64,000 nt of DNA. Source: Neorhizobium petrolearium (GTDB lineage: Bacteria > Pseudomonadota > Alphaproteobacteria > Rhizobiales > Rhizobiaceae). Every line of letters starts with the position of its first letter. Position 1 is the stretch's first letter. The translations under genes and the position numbers were made by a program. The stretch lies in the NCBI RefSeq assembly GCF_017873175.1, contig NZ_JAGGJW010000020.1, positions 1 to 64,000 of the forward strand, read 5' to 3'. The notes under the pieces are model-generated. The model had not been told where the DNA came from. It saw nothing but the letters and a program-made list of their open reading frames with translations, and searched no databases. Of this stretch, positions 16,772 to 24,871 are shown piece by piece.

Positions 16772-19384
16772 ATGCACGCGAACATCGAAATTGACGGCGT
16801 AAGTTTTGACTTCATCGACGTGCCGGCGGTCGTCGGCGAGGCGCTTGTGCGCATGCCCTATATCCATAGGATCTTGCTGGAGAACGTGCTGAGGACGGCC
16901 GGAGGCGACGCTGCGAGGGCCAAGGCGGCCATGATGGGTTGGCTAAAGACGGGCTCCAGCGATGCCGAGATCCCATTTCTGCCAAACCGCGTCCTGATGC
17001 ACGACACGACTTGCGGCCCGGCCCTGGTCGACATTGCCGGCATGCGCTCCTGCCTGGCGGAGGCAGGCGGCGATCCGGCGCGGCTCAATCCGGTCGTGCC
17101 GGTCGACGTGTCTACCGATCATTCGGTCGCGGTGGACGCTTTTGGCGAACCTTTTGCCCTCAAACACAACATGAAGCGCGAATACGAGCGCAATGCCGAG
17201 CGCTACAGCTTCATGAAATGGGGAACGAATACGCTCACCGGTTTCCGGGTCCATCCCCCTGGGACCGGGATCATGCATACGCTCAATCTCGAACGCCTTG
17301 CCACGATCGCGACATCGCACCGGCAGGGCGGTCGGCTCTGGGCCATTCCCGACACGCTGATCGGCACCGACAGCCATACGCCGATGATCAACGGGATCGG
17401 AGTGTTAGCCTGGGGTGTGGGTGGGCTCGAGGCCGAAAGCGTCTTCTTTGGGATGCCGGTCACATTGCGGGTGCCTGATGTTGTCGGCGTCCGCCTGACG
17501 GGTGCGTTGAAGAAAGGTGTTCTTGCCACCGATCTGGCGCTCCTCGTCACGCATCTCTTGCGCCAGATCGACCTTCAGGACAAGTTCGTGGAGTTCCATG
17601 GCCCCGGCGTCTCCAATCTGACAGCCGGCGATCGAGCCGTCGTCGCCAACATGGCGCCTGAATTCGGGGCCAACAGCGGCTTTTTTCCGATCGATCGCCA
17701 ATCGATCGACTACCTGCTGAGAACTGGCCGCAGTGAGGGTCACGCACGGTTTGTCGAACGTTATGCGAAACGGGCTGGTCTTTGGTTCGATCCCTCCACC
17801 GATCCTTGCTACACCTCGACGCTCGCTCTGGACCTCGGCAGTGTCGAGCCGAGCCTTGCAGGCCCACGCCGCCCCCAGGACAGGATCGCGGTCAGCGAGA
17901 CGCGTTTGGCCATTCGCGGAATGAAGAAGCGTTGCGACAAATCAACCAAACAGGGCGCACCCAATGACGGCGCCGTTGCAATCGCTGCGATCACCAGCTG
18001 CACGAACACCTCCGATCCGCGGCTTCTCGTGGCGGCAGGTCTCCTCGCCCGCAAGGCACGCGCCTGGGGGCTCCGGCCAACGCCTTGGGTGAAGACGTCC
18101 CTTGCGCCCGGATCCCCGACCGCCGAGCGGTATCTCGCCCGCGCCGGCCTGTTGGAAGACTTAGAAGCCCTTGGCTTCGGCATCGTTGGATATGGCTGCA
18201 CATCCTGTATCGGCAACTCCGGATCTCTGACCGAGCCTATTGCCGAGGCCATGACCGAACGCGGCATACTGCCGGTGGCAGTCCTGTCCGGGAACCGGAA
18301 CTTTCCAGGCCGGGTGCATCCGCAGTTGGAGGCCGCCTTCCTCGCCTCGCCGCCTATGGTCGTCGCCTTCGCGCTCGCCGGAACCGTCGCGCTCGACATT
18401 CTGCGGGATCCGATCGGCACTTCCGCCGATGGAACGGCGGTCACGCTGTCGATGCTCTGGCCAGATGCTTGCGAAATCGACGCAACTCTTTTGGCCGCGT
18501 CTGACGTCAACGATTTTTCATGTGCCTATGATGCCGCCGAGGCGAGCAGGGCTTGGAAAGAGCTTCCCGCACCTGGAACAACACTGTTTGCCTGGGATGA
18601 AGGCTCCACGTATATCCGGCGCCCTCCATTCGCAAGCTTCGGCGAAGGAACACGGCTCGGCACCTATGAAGCGCATCCGATCCTCGTTCTCGGCGACGAC
18701 ATCACCACCGATCATATCTCGCCTGCCGGTGCCATCCCGGCAAACGGCGAGGCAGGGCGGCATCTCATCGAACGCGGCGAAGACCCGAAGAACCTCAACG
18801 TCTTTTCATCTCGCCGCGGAAACTGGGAAGTCATGGTTCGCGGCATCTTCACCAACAAGACAGTGGGTAACCTTCTGGCAACAGGCATTGCGCCAGGCTC
18901 CACTGTTTATGCCGGGTCGGAGAAGGTCCTCCCGCTATGGGATGCGGCGCAGCGCTACAAAGCTGAGGGAAAGTCCGTCGTGCTTGTGGCGGGAGAGCGA
19001 TACGGGATGGGCTCGTCCCGCGACTGGGCGGCCAAGGGCGTGGCACTTCTTGGCGTGCGGGCCGTCCTTGCATCAAGCTTCGAGCGCATACACCGCTCGA
19101 ACCTGATCGGCATGGGCATCCTGCCGCTGCGTTTTCCACCCAATGTGAAGCCGCAGACGCTCGAACTTCGTGCGAACGATCTCCTGGCAATCCACGCCGA
19201 TATCGACATGGTCTCCCCGCGCTGCGAGATACCGGTCACGGTCAAAAGAGCCAACGAGCCATCGATGACGTTCAACACGTCCGCGGCGATTGAAACAAAT
19301 GCCGAAATTGAGATCTTGCGCGCCGGCGGCATTCTTTCGCTTATCCTCAAGCGGTGTCACGCAGAAGTGCCGCAGTCCAGGTGA
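16772..19384 (+). CDS. Aconitase family hydratase (AcnA-like), variant active site
   Basis: An 870-residue protein close to AcnA length. It has SFMKWGTNTL, IGTDSHTPMINGIG, the three Fe-S cysteines in ITSCTNTSDP and GYGCTSCIGNSG, and the swivel domain with GERYGMGSSRDWAAKGVAL. The conserved AcnA segment usually read as LMQDFTGVPAVVD is here LMHDTTCGPALVD, so the residue equivalent to Gln72 of mitochondrial aconitase appears to be His. The DH pair of the next motif (STDHSVAV) is kept. An accessory aconitase ending a catabolic operon suggests dehydration or rehydration of a tricarboxylic or hydroxy-acid breakdown product. Ordinary aconitase activity cannot be excluded. Confidence 0.85.
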   Translation: MHANIEIDGVSFDFIDVPAVVGEALVRMPYIHRILLENVLRTAGGDAARAKAAMMGWLKTGSSDAEIPFLPNRVLMHDTTCGPALVDIAGMRSCLAEAGGDPARLNPVVPVDVSTDHSVAVDAFGEPFALKHNMKREYERNAERYSFMKWGTNTLTGFRVHPPGTGIMHTLNLERLATIATSHRQGGRLWAIPDTLIGTDSHTPMINGIGVLAWGVGGLEAESVFFGMPVTLRVPDVVGVRLTGALKKGVLATDLALLVTHLLRQIDLQDKFVEFHGPGVSNLTAGDRAVVANMAPEFGANSGFFPIDRQSIDYLLRTGRSEGHARFVERYAKRAGLWFDPSTDPCYTSTLALDLGSVEPSLAGPRRPQDRIAVSETRLAIRGMKKRCDKSTKQGAPNDGAVAIAAITSCTNTSDPRLLVAAGLLARKARAWGLRPTPWVKTSLAPGSPTAERYLARAGLLEDLEALGFGIVGYGCTSCIGNSGSLTEPIAEAMTERGILPVAVLSGNRNFPGRVHPQLEAAFLASPPMVVAFALAGTVALDILRDPIGTSADGTAVTLSMLWPDACEIDATLLAASDVNDFSCAYDAAEASRAWKELPAPGTTLFAWDEGSTYIRRPPFASFGEGTRLGTYEAHPILVLGDDITTDHISPAGAIPANGEAGRHLIERGEDPKNLNVFSSRRGNWEVMVRGIFTNKTVGNLLATGIAPGSTVYAGSEKVLPLWDAAQRYKAEGKSVVLVAGERYGMGSSRDWAAKGVALLGVRAVLASSFERIHRSNLIGMGILPLRFPPNVKPQTLELRANDLLAIHADIDMVSPRCEIPVTVKRANEPSMTFNTSAAIETNAEIEILRAGGILSLILKRCHAEVPQSR

Positions 19385-19887
19385 CCCAATGAGCATGTCT
19401 CGATGATTTCCATTCTTCAATGACAGACGAGGTGCAGGGACGAGGGTGATCGCCCTCGCCTCAGCAATGGGGACGGATCGCGAGCCTCCAGGCTGTCTGT
19501 CTTTCGAAAGTCGACCCGAACCGGAGTTTGATCGTCCCTGTCTCTTTCCACCGTCCGGAATGGACGTTCCCAATGGTCGCCCAGGCCGATATTCGCGTCC
19601 AGATTGACATCCATGCGGTTCGAACCGGGTTCATCGTGACCTTCACTTCGCTCGACACGGACAACGACCAGCGCCGGGTGGCTATTTGAGGAGACGCAAG
19701 ATCGTGGCGTGGCGTTACCGACGTCTTTTTTCAACGCCAACAGCAGCTCCTGTTAACGGGCCCAATTGGACAACGAACTCCGTTTGAGATGCGCTGTGCA
19801 CCGATGACCTCCCTGCAGCGTAACGGATTCTGCGTCGTCACGAGCCGGCGGTTCCCAGGCGCCCTTCGGAGGCGCTTGGAACGGCAC
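19385..19887. other. Stretch without an identifiable gene
   Basis: Short open frames exist on both strands, but none shows recognisable family features or a ribosome site. It joins the end of the aconitase operon to the MNT-HEPN remnant and may contain further decayed DNA. No terminator hairpin with a T-tract was seen after the aconitase gene. Confidence 0.4.
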
Positions 19888-19986
19888 TTATCATCGGCGA
19901 AGCTTGCATGGCTGATCGAGCACATAAAGGTTCTGCAGACGCTCGTACGGGCCAGTTGCGAGGAGCGTCTGATGAAAATGCCGTAG
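19888..19986 (+). pseudogene. 3' remnant of an MNT-HEPN gene, paralogue of the gene at 3294-4223
   Basis: The last about 33 codons read AKLAWLIEHIKVLQTLVRAS then CEERLMKMP and stop at TAG, nearly the same as the end of the intact fusion protein (ELEWLIERIQVLQGLVRVSC, EERLMKIP). The DNA is also visibly similar and both end in the same stop codon. Nothing upstream resembles the rest of the gene. It has the same orientation as the intact copy, and the two lie on either side of the 5.4-19.4 kb catabolic run. Confidence 0.7.
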
Positions 19987-19997
19987 CGGGAATCTTG

Positions 19998-20470
19998 TCA
20001 AGGCAAGGATGGCACCCATTTTCTGCCGTGTCTGAGCAGCGCGTTTGCCGGAACGATGAGTTTTCGCATGATTGCGTCATGGCAACCTTTGGTGCTTTTC
20101 CGGCGGCCTTCAACTGATGGTATTTTGCCTTGAGATCGGGATTGAAGCGCATGGCTACGAGTGCCGGCTGCATAGGGCTTGCCGGACATTGGCCCGGCCG
20201 TCGCGGATGAAGGCGCGGCCCGTCCATTCCCCGGACTGCCGTGCCACAGGTGCCAGGCCTGCGAGCGAGGCTGCCTGTCTTTGATGGAGTGTACCGAGTT
20301 CCGGCATGTCGATCAGGAGCGAGAAGGCGGTGACTGCAGACAGGCCTAGGATCGAGACAAGGATGTCGAATCGGCCTGCAAGGTCAGGATCGTCCTTAAC
20401 GAGCATGATTTCTTTTTCGATCGCGATCATCTGACGTTCGATCTGCGTGAGTTGCTCGGTGTTGTGTCGC
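19998..20470 (-). pseudogene. Decayed IS110 family transposase (3' part)
   Basis: Three frames on the minus strand together give the C-terminal half of an IS110-type transposase: DILVSILGLSAVTAFSLLID with GLAPVARQSGEW (20155-20430), then QPALVAMRFNPDLKAKYHQL (about 20075-20175), then MRKLIVPANALLRHGRKW to the stop at 19998. At least two frameshifts, near 20170 and 20080, separate these pieces, and the N-terminal catalytic half is missing. The Transposase_20 domain order is clear. Confidence 0.75.
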
Positions 20471-20569
20471 TTGGCCGAGCTGATTCCATTTTCAAATGCA
20501 ACGAAGACAATAAAGGTCCTGATTTCAGGAGGATAGTATGCTCGCTCATTTGTGCAGTTGAGTATGGGT

Positions 20570-20699
20570 TGACCTTGCCCCGTTGAAATAATCCATTTTG
20601 AAGTAAGCTCTGGCCCAACCCATCCTAGAAGATCCCGCCTCCTCCAAAAAATCAGGAGGTCAGCAAAATGTCACAGGCGACAGCAGTTGCGGGCTAAGA
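20570..20699. repeat. 130-bp direct repeat, copy 1 (IS3/IS407-like left end)
   Basis: This segment begins TGACCTTGCCCCGTTGAAAT and is identical, as far as I can follow by eye, to 25596-25725. The TGACCT..CCCC start resembles terminal repeats of the IS407 group of IS3 elements. It ends with a strong ribosome site (AGGAGG at 20655-20660) and a short frame MSQATAVAG-stop. Copy 1 is abutted on its right by an IS5-like element whose end begins GAGCCTGACTCGAAAAG, so it was probably cut by that insertion. Confidence 0.8.
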
Positions 20700-21400
20700 G
20701 CCTGACTCGAAAAGATCTCAATAGACATGGTACCTTGCGAGCCTTCGGGTGAGAATGCGGATGTGGGCGATGAGCATCCAGGCTTCGGCGGAAGCGATTG
20801 ATTTCTCCCAATCCTTGGCCATTCGCCTGCATCTACCAAGCCAGGCGAATGTGCGCTCGACGACCCAGCGACGCGGCAGCACTTCGAAGCCCTTTGCCCT
20901 GTCTGTTCGCTTGACGATCTGCAGCGTGAACTTCGCGACATTGCGCAATGCGGCTCGCAGTTTCGGACCGGCATAGCCGCCATCAACAAAGATGTGCCTG
21001 AGCCACGGCCAGCGTCTGAGAACGGTTTTGAGAGCCGCCGCTGCACCATCGCGGTCCTGAATGTCCGCGCTGTGAACGACCAGCCCCACCATCAAGCCAA
21101 GCGTATCGACGACAATATGGCGCTTGCGGCCCTTAATTTTCTTGCCCGCGTCAAACCCTACAATCCCGCCGCTTTCGGTCGTTTTGACGCTCTGACTGTC
21201 GATCACACCTGCCGTCGGTGACGCTTCCTTCCCTTCCAGCTCTCGCGTGTCTATAACGAGGTGATGGTTGATCCGCAGCCACAAGCCAGTCGCCCGCCAT
21301 TCGTAGAAGTAACCCTGCACAGTTGAATAGGGTGGAAAATCCGTAAACGGTGTGCCGCTGGCACCTTGACTAGCTTGCTCAAAATTGGACGTGATCATTT
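20700..21400 (-). mobile_element. Truncated IS5 family element (IS427/IS1031-like)
   Basis: The left boundary is taken at the end of the 130-bp repeat, where GCCTGACTCGAAAAGATC begins a terminal-repeat-like sequence; a leading G and A may belong to either side. The transposase gene inside reads leftwards. No matching terminal repeat is evident on the right near 21400, which agrees with loss of the 5' part of the transposase, so the right boundary is approximate. Confidence 0.6.
20718..21398 (-). pseudogene. IS5 family transposase lacking its N-terminus
   Basis: The 226-residue frame contains the DDE core: FPPYSTVQGYFYEWRATGLW, AGVIDSQSVKTTESGG (first Asp), KIKGRKRHIVVDTLGL, VDGGYAGPKL (second Asp) and RRWVVERTFAWLGRCRRMAK (Glu). 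Full-length relatives are about 260 to 275 residues and begin about 50 residues earlier. Here those are replaced by a short unrelated start (MITSNFEQASQGASGT). It is probably inactive. Confidence 0.8.
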
Positions 21401-21517
21401 GCCAGTCGCTAACGCTGGTGATAAAGACGCACCATGGAATTTGTTCGCGCTTTCACTTTGATTATTATCACCATTCATCGAGTGGTGGGTTAAGCGCGTC
21501 ATATTTCAAGACAAAGC

Positions 21518-21545
21518 AACCCGCCGCGAGGCGGGTTTTGTTTTT
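21518..21545 (+). terminator. Rho-independent terminator
   Basis: A 7-bp perfect stem, ACCCGCC-GCGA-GGCGGGT, is followed by TTTGTTTTT. It faces rightwards and sits just upstream of the SnoaL-like gene, so it belongs to a transcription unit whose gene has been lost or displaced by the truncated IS5 element. Confidence 0.8.
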
Positions 21546-21572
21546 CCGCTCGCGGCCATTTTGGAGTCCAGA

Positions 21573-21968
21573 ATGTCCGACCATCCCTTGAAAGCCCTTA
21601 TCGAATCTGCAGACCGCTCCATATCGGCCAAAGACTTCGACGGCTTGATGCGATTTTACACCGATGATGCCACCTTGGTGGTCAAGGCAGGCATGTACGC
21701 CGAAGGCAAAGACCAGATCAGGAAAGCGTTCGAAGCAATCTCTGCTCATTTCCAAGGTAAATTGAAAGTCCGCCAAGGGAGGATGGAGGTGATCGAGAGC
21801 GGAGACACAGCGCTGGTCATCATGGAAACCTGGTTGGATGCCGTCGACGAAAGCGGCATTGCGACGTCGACGGTACGGCGTGCCACCTATGTGTTTCGTC
21901 GGGACTCGTCTGGCACCTGGTTATGCGCTGTAGACAATTCCTACGGCACGGCTCTCCTCGATAGCTGA
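21573..21968 (+). CDS. NTF2-like / SnoaL-fold protein (DUF4440-type)
   Basis: A 131-residue protein: LIESADRSISAKDFDGLMRF with YTDDATLVVKAG and GKDQIRKAFEAI, then alternating strands ending in WLCAVDNSYGTALL. This is the cone-shaped NTF2-like fold found in SnoaL/DUF4440 proteins, which are small cytoplasmic proteins of varied or unknown role. ATG 21573 is chosen because GGAG at 21563-21566 is well placed; a TTG at 21561 is less likely. It stands alone among IS scars and may be a survivor of an older gene order. No pathway can be assigned. Confidence 0.7.
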   Translation: MSDHPLKALIESADRSISAKDFDGLMRFYTDDATLVVKAGMYAEGKDQIRKAFEAISAHFQGKLKVRQGRMEVIESGDTALVIMETWLDAVDESGIATSTVRRATYVFRRDSSGTWLCAVDNSYGTALLDS

Positions 21969-22027
21969 GAAGGCTCCCGGCCCGGTGCCCACGTTGGGTC
22001 GGGGGACAGCGTTCCGGTTGGCGCAGA

Positions 22028-22150
22028 TTACGTTGCCTCATACTTCCACGGCAGAAGCTCATCGATCCGGCTCTGTTTATGGCCGTTGACAATGACGGTC
22101 AGGGTGGCCGTCAGATAGGCGAAGGGATCAACCGGATTGAGCTTGCACGT
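22028..22150 (-). pseudogene. C-terminal remnant of an IS66 family transposase
   Basis: The minus strand reads KLNPVDPFAYLTATLTVIVN followed by GHKQSRIDELLPW and a stop, which is the normal C-terminal tail of IS66 transposases. Only about 40 codons remain. Confidence 0.75.
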
Positions 22151-22166
22151 TTATGCCGACCGGCGA

Positions 22167-22256
22167 ACTATGCCGAGTGTCTCTTCTAATATTTACGGCA
22201 AACCGCGCATTCCCAGCCAGTTCGGCGGGTCGCCGTTGGTTGGCACTCGGCATAGT
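22167..22256. repeat. Perfect 13-bp inverted repeat pair
   Basis: ACTATGCCGAGTG at 22167-22179 is the exact reverse complement of CACTCGGCATAGT at 22244-22256. The 64-bp spacer has no obvious gene. It lies just beyond the 3' end of a possible tyrosine-recombinase remnant, which suggests an element end or crossover site rather than a terminator. Confidence 0.7.
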
Positions 22257-22264
22257 CCTCATGC

Positions 22265-22420
22265 TCAGAGGGCATTCAGGAATTCCAAAAGCCGGTCGCT
22301 TGGTCGAAATCGCTCAGCCTTGACGCGTTCGTATGGCTTCAGTGTTGAAATTGGCCGGGTTCCCAACGGTTTCCTGGATGACGGTAAGGAAATTGAAGAG
22401 GTCATCATGATGCGTCGCCT
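22265..22420 (-). pseudogene. Possible C-terminal remnant of a tyrosine recombinase
   Basis: The minus strand ends KAERFRPSDRLLEFLNAL-stop, resembling the last residues of integrases found in plasmid-borne recombinase clusters (a basic stretch, then D-x-L-x-x-FL-x-x-L). No catalytic R, H or Y box is present, so this is a weak identification supported by the nearby inverted repeat and by other mobile-element scars. Confidence 0.35.
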
Positions 22421-22474
22421 GAATGGATGACGATTTCCCTTGGCCCCTGTCCAGCCTGAATTCACTCCGAAAGC

Positions 22475-23758
22475 TCAGCCCATCACCTCGTTGACCAGCG
22501 TTAGCGTCTTAAGCCTGTCGATGATCCGTTTTGCCCGCTCCTCACCAAGCAATTCGGGAGCCGCTGACGGCCATAGCTCCAACGCGCGTTCCACGGCCAA
22601 CGTCACTTCACGAACGATCCATTTCGGATCGACCTGGAGAAAACTCGCCACCCGCTCAAAGCGATGTAGATTTACGCTTTCGAAACTGTGTGTTTTGACG
22701 AACCTCAGGGCCATCGTGTCGCTTGGCATGTAAAGCACTGTGGGCACGATGTCGTAAGCCGGCGAGAGATGGATTTCGCCCGGCTGCGGGAAGCAAAAAG
22801 ACCAGTTCTTGAGGTGATTGTCGCCATTTCCCAGCAGGACATCCGCGACCACGCGGCGAATAGCCTCCGATAGATCAGCGCGATGATCGGTGCTGAAGTG
22901 CCGGACCATATTGATGATCGTCTCGGTGGTAGCCATGGTATATTTGCGATCGCCAACCGCCCCGATGATCTGCCCTGCATCCTCGATATGAACGCGCTGC
23001 CCATCGGCTGTGCGATCAAACCGATCGACGACAAGGACGTTTTCACCGTGCACCAGAAACTCGGCAGGCACACCTTCTATCGCGTCACGCGCGACGAGTC
23101 GGCACTTGGCGGTCCGGACTCCGATCATCTCGGCCAGACGCATCGCGCCATATTCCGCCTCGGGAAGGCCGGGGAAGCGCTCGCTTGCCACTTTTACTAT
23201 GCAACGGCCGGTATCGCCGCGTCCAGGCATGGTCAAACGTTCGCCATCCGGATTGACCGTGAATTTCAGCTGAATGCCGGCAAGCGAGAATTTGACGGCC
23301 CCTTCCGGCAGCGGTGCCTGGAACCCCTGGACATTCTCCAGAGTAAGCGGACCTGCGGATGATGGCACCCCGGTTTCCGGCACGATCAGAACGGCACCCG
23401 GAAGATCCGCGCCGAGCCTGGTCAGCACGTCGAACTCGTCGTGATCGCCAGGCCCCATTTCGGCCAAGACCAGCTCTCGAAGAGCCCCTTCCGGCAACAA
23501 GCCGGAAAACCAAGGGGGCAATACCCCGTGCAGACCTATTTTGTCCCCTCTGTTCGAAAGCCGGTCGCGCGTACCCTCATCGTTTTCAGGGTCATACCAG
23601 CCGAGGCTTAGAATTGGACGCTCAGACTCTCTAAGATAGGTTTCCGCGACGACAAACGCGACGCCGCCGTCGGTATCACGTGTCAACGTCCCTACCCTCA
23701 CCGTGCCGAACGCGCGATCGAGAAGATAGACACCGAGGATAGCGGGGGCCTTCGCCAT
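22475..23758 (-). CDS. hipA: HipA family serine/threonine kinase toxin (locus 1)
   Basis: A 427-residue HipA-type kinase. The N-terminal subdomain has GLLPEGALRELV and LGADLPGAVLIV; the nucleotide-binding core has FSLAGIQLKFTV; the catalytic segment is LLGNGDNHLKNWSF with the metal-binding LSPAYDIVPT. HipA toxins phosphorylate translation factors such as glutamyl-tRNA synthetase and induce dormancy; HipB neutralises them and represses the operon. Its start overlaps the hipB stop by one base (TGATG), so the antitoxin is made first. It is full length and appears intact. Confidence 0.9.
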   Translation of the reverse strand: MAKAPAILGVYLLDRAFGTVRVGTLTRDTDGGVAFVVAETYLRESERPILSLGWYDPENDEGTRDRLSNRGDKIGLHGVLPPWFSGLLPEGALRELVLAEMGPGDHDEFDVLTRLGADLPGAVLIVPETGVPSSAGPLTLENVQGFQAPLPEGAVKFSLAGIQLKFTVNPDGERLTMPGRGDTGRCIVKVASERFPGLPEAEYGAMRLAEMIGVRTAKCRLVARDAIEGVPAEFLVHGENVLVVDRFDRTADGQRVHIEDAGQIIGAVGDRKYTMATTETIINMVRHFSTDHRADLSEAIRRVVADVLLGNGDNHLKNWSFCFPQPGEIHLSPAYDIVPTVLYMPSDTMALRFVKTHSFESVNLHRFERVASFLQVDPKWIVREVTLAVERALELWPSAAPELLGEERAKRIIDRLKTLTLVNEVMG

Positions 23759-24108
23759 CAGTTATCCTCCTCATCCTCTTCGCCGAGATCGACGAACAAC
23801 TCGTCGAAGGCTGAGGGCATCTGCTTCGATTGCCGCTTCTCCGAACTGGTTTCCTCGATCAATCGCCGAACTTCGGCAACCCGGGAGCGTGGAACCAAGA
23901 CGGGTATCAAATCGAGAGCATCACAAATCTCGGCGAAAAGGGTCAAGCGGTCGCGACCCCACCGATTGCTGGCCAGATCGCGTTCGAGTTCGGAGATGCG
24001 CGCCCTGTTACGGCCAAGCCGGGCAGCGATTTCCGGCTGGCTCAAACCACGTCGCATCCGGGCGGCCCGAAGCTGAGTACCCAAGATATTGAAGGTTGTC
24101 TCTGGCAT
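23758..24108 (-). CDS. hipB: HipB family antitoxin / autorepressor (locus 1)
   Basis: A 116-residue protein with an XRE helix-turn-helix at about residues 10 to 65 (LRAARMRRGLSQPEIAARLG then RNRARISELERDLAS) and an acidic tail (DLGEEDEEDN) that may contact HipA. It is the first gene of the hipBA operon. Four operator-like elements with consensus GCGGAATNNCGC lie immediately upstream of or against its start codon, the usual arrangement for HipB autoregulation. Confidence 0.88.
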   Translation of the reverse strand: MPETTFNILGTQLRAARMRRGLSQPEIAARLGRNRARISELERDLASNRWGRDRLTLFAEICDALDLIPVLVPRSRVAEVRRLIEETSSEKRQSKQMPSAFDELFVDLGEEDEEDN

Positions 24109-24217
24109 GCGGCATTCCGATCATTTCCCAGTCAACATGCGGAATATCGCTATACCTTAATTTTCAGCTTCACAAGCGGAATTCCGCTACTTTTGACATC
24201 TTGATGCGGAATAACGC
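24109..24217. promoter_or_regulatory. Operator array of hipBA locus 1 (four GCGGAATNNCGC elements)
   Basis: Four similar 12-bp elements are seen: GCGGCATTCCGA (24109-24120, touching the hipB start codon), GCGGAATATCGC (24139-24150), GCGGAATTCCGC (24176-24187, perfectly palindromic) and GCGGAATAACGC (24206-24217). Their starts are 30, 37 and 30 bases apart, so most lie on one face of the helix. The hipB promoter must lie among them. The repeats are directly visible; HipB binding is inferred from other hip operons. Confidence 0.75.
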
Positions 24218-24616
24218 AATTACTTGCCGACAGCGACGAGTTTCCAGATACACCCCCCCTTTTTGCGACTACAATGGCCGCGTTACGCAATCATAAGGAG
24301 TGCAACTCTTTCATCTCGGGCACCAACTCCCAAGACAGTGAGAACATTCATCGACGCGCTTTTCACGGCAATGGAAATTCGTGGGCGCTAAAAAGAAAAT
24401 GCATCCGCTCGATAAACGTTCTCCGAGCGGAGAACGGGCGATGCACTCATCAAGTCGCGCAGTGCGGCTCCGGCGGCAAATTTCCCGGCGGAGATTTCTC
24501 ATGCGGCACGCGCCACCGCGCAGCGGCTTGGCCTTGAGGGGGCGGGTTCGTTCCGGCCCAATCCTTCAGCCAAAAAAGGCTTTCACCGCAGATGCATTCC
24601 GGCCCGATGCATGGCA
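24218..24616. other. Gene-free stretch with a strong, switchable stem-loop
   Basis: No supported gene. At 24417-24436 there is a perfect 8-bp stem, CGTTCTCC-GAGC-GGAGAACG. An alternative pairing of CCGCTCG (24405-24411) with CGAGCGG (24424-24430) would exclude it, and outer GCATC/GATGC arms (24401-24405, 24440-24444) can close the first form. There is no T-tract. It could be a regulatory RNA, an attenuator or a recombination site; nothing decides between these. Confidence 0.45.
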
Positions 24617-24871
24617 TCAAATAGTGTCTTCCTTCAGCGGCGGAACATCCGGCGCTTTGTCCAGCAAGCCCGTCAGCGCACCGCGCTTCGTCGTGCCTGC
24701 ACGCGCTTTCAGGAATTCACTGGCCGTCTCCACGGCCCCGATCTTCTGCGCGACCGCAGAGATGATCCACTGATTGAGCGATACGCCGTCTTCTTGTGCC
24801 AGACGTGCCGCCGTCTCCTTGAGCGACTGCGGCAGTTGCAGCGGGTATTTGTAACGTTGGGCCTGCGTCAT
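24617..24871 (-). CDS. Antitoxin-like ribbon-helix-helix protein paired with a PIN toxin
   Basis: An 84-residue protein. LQLPQSLKETAARLAQEDGV and SLNQWIISAVAQKIGA form the strand-helix-helix DNA-binding fold used by HicB/CopG-like antitoxins; the rest is a flexible tail that could cover the toxin. Its ATG overlaps the stop of the PIN gene (ATGA), and it is the second gene of the pair, the opposite of the usual antitoxin-first order. Upstream of the pair lies a palindrome it may bind. Confidence 0.8.
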   Translation of the reverse strand: MTQAQRYKYPLQLPQSLKETAARLAQEDGVSLNQWIISAVAQKIGAVETASEFLKARAGTTKRGALTGLLDKAPDVPPLKEDTI

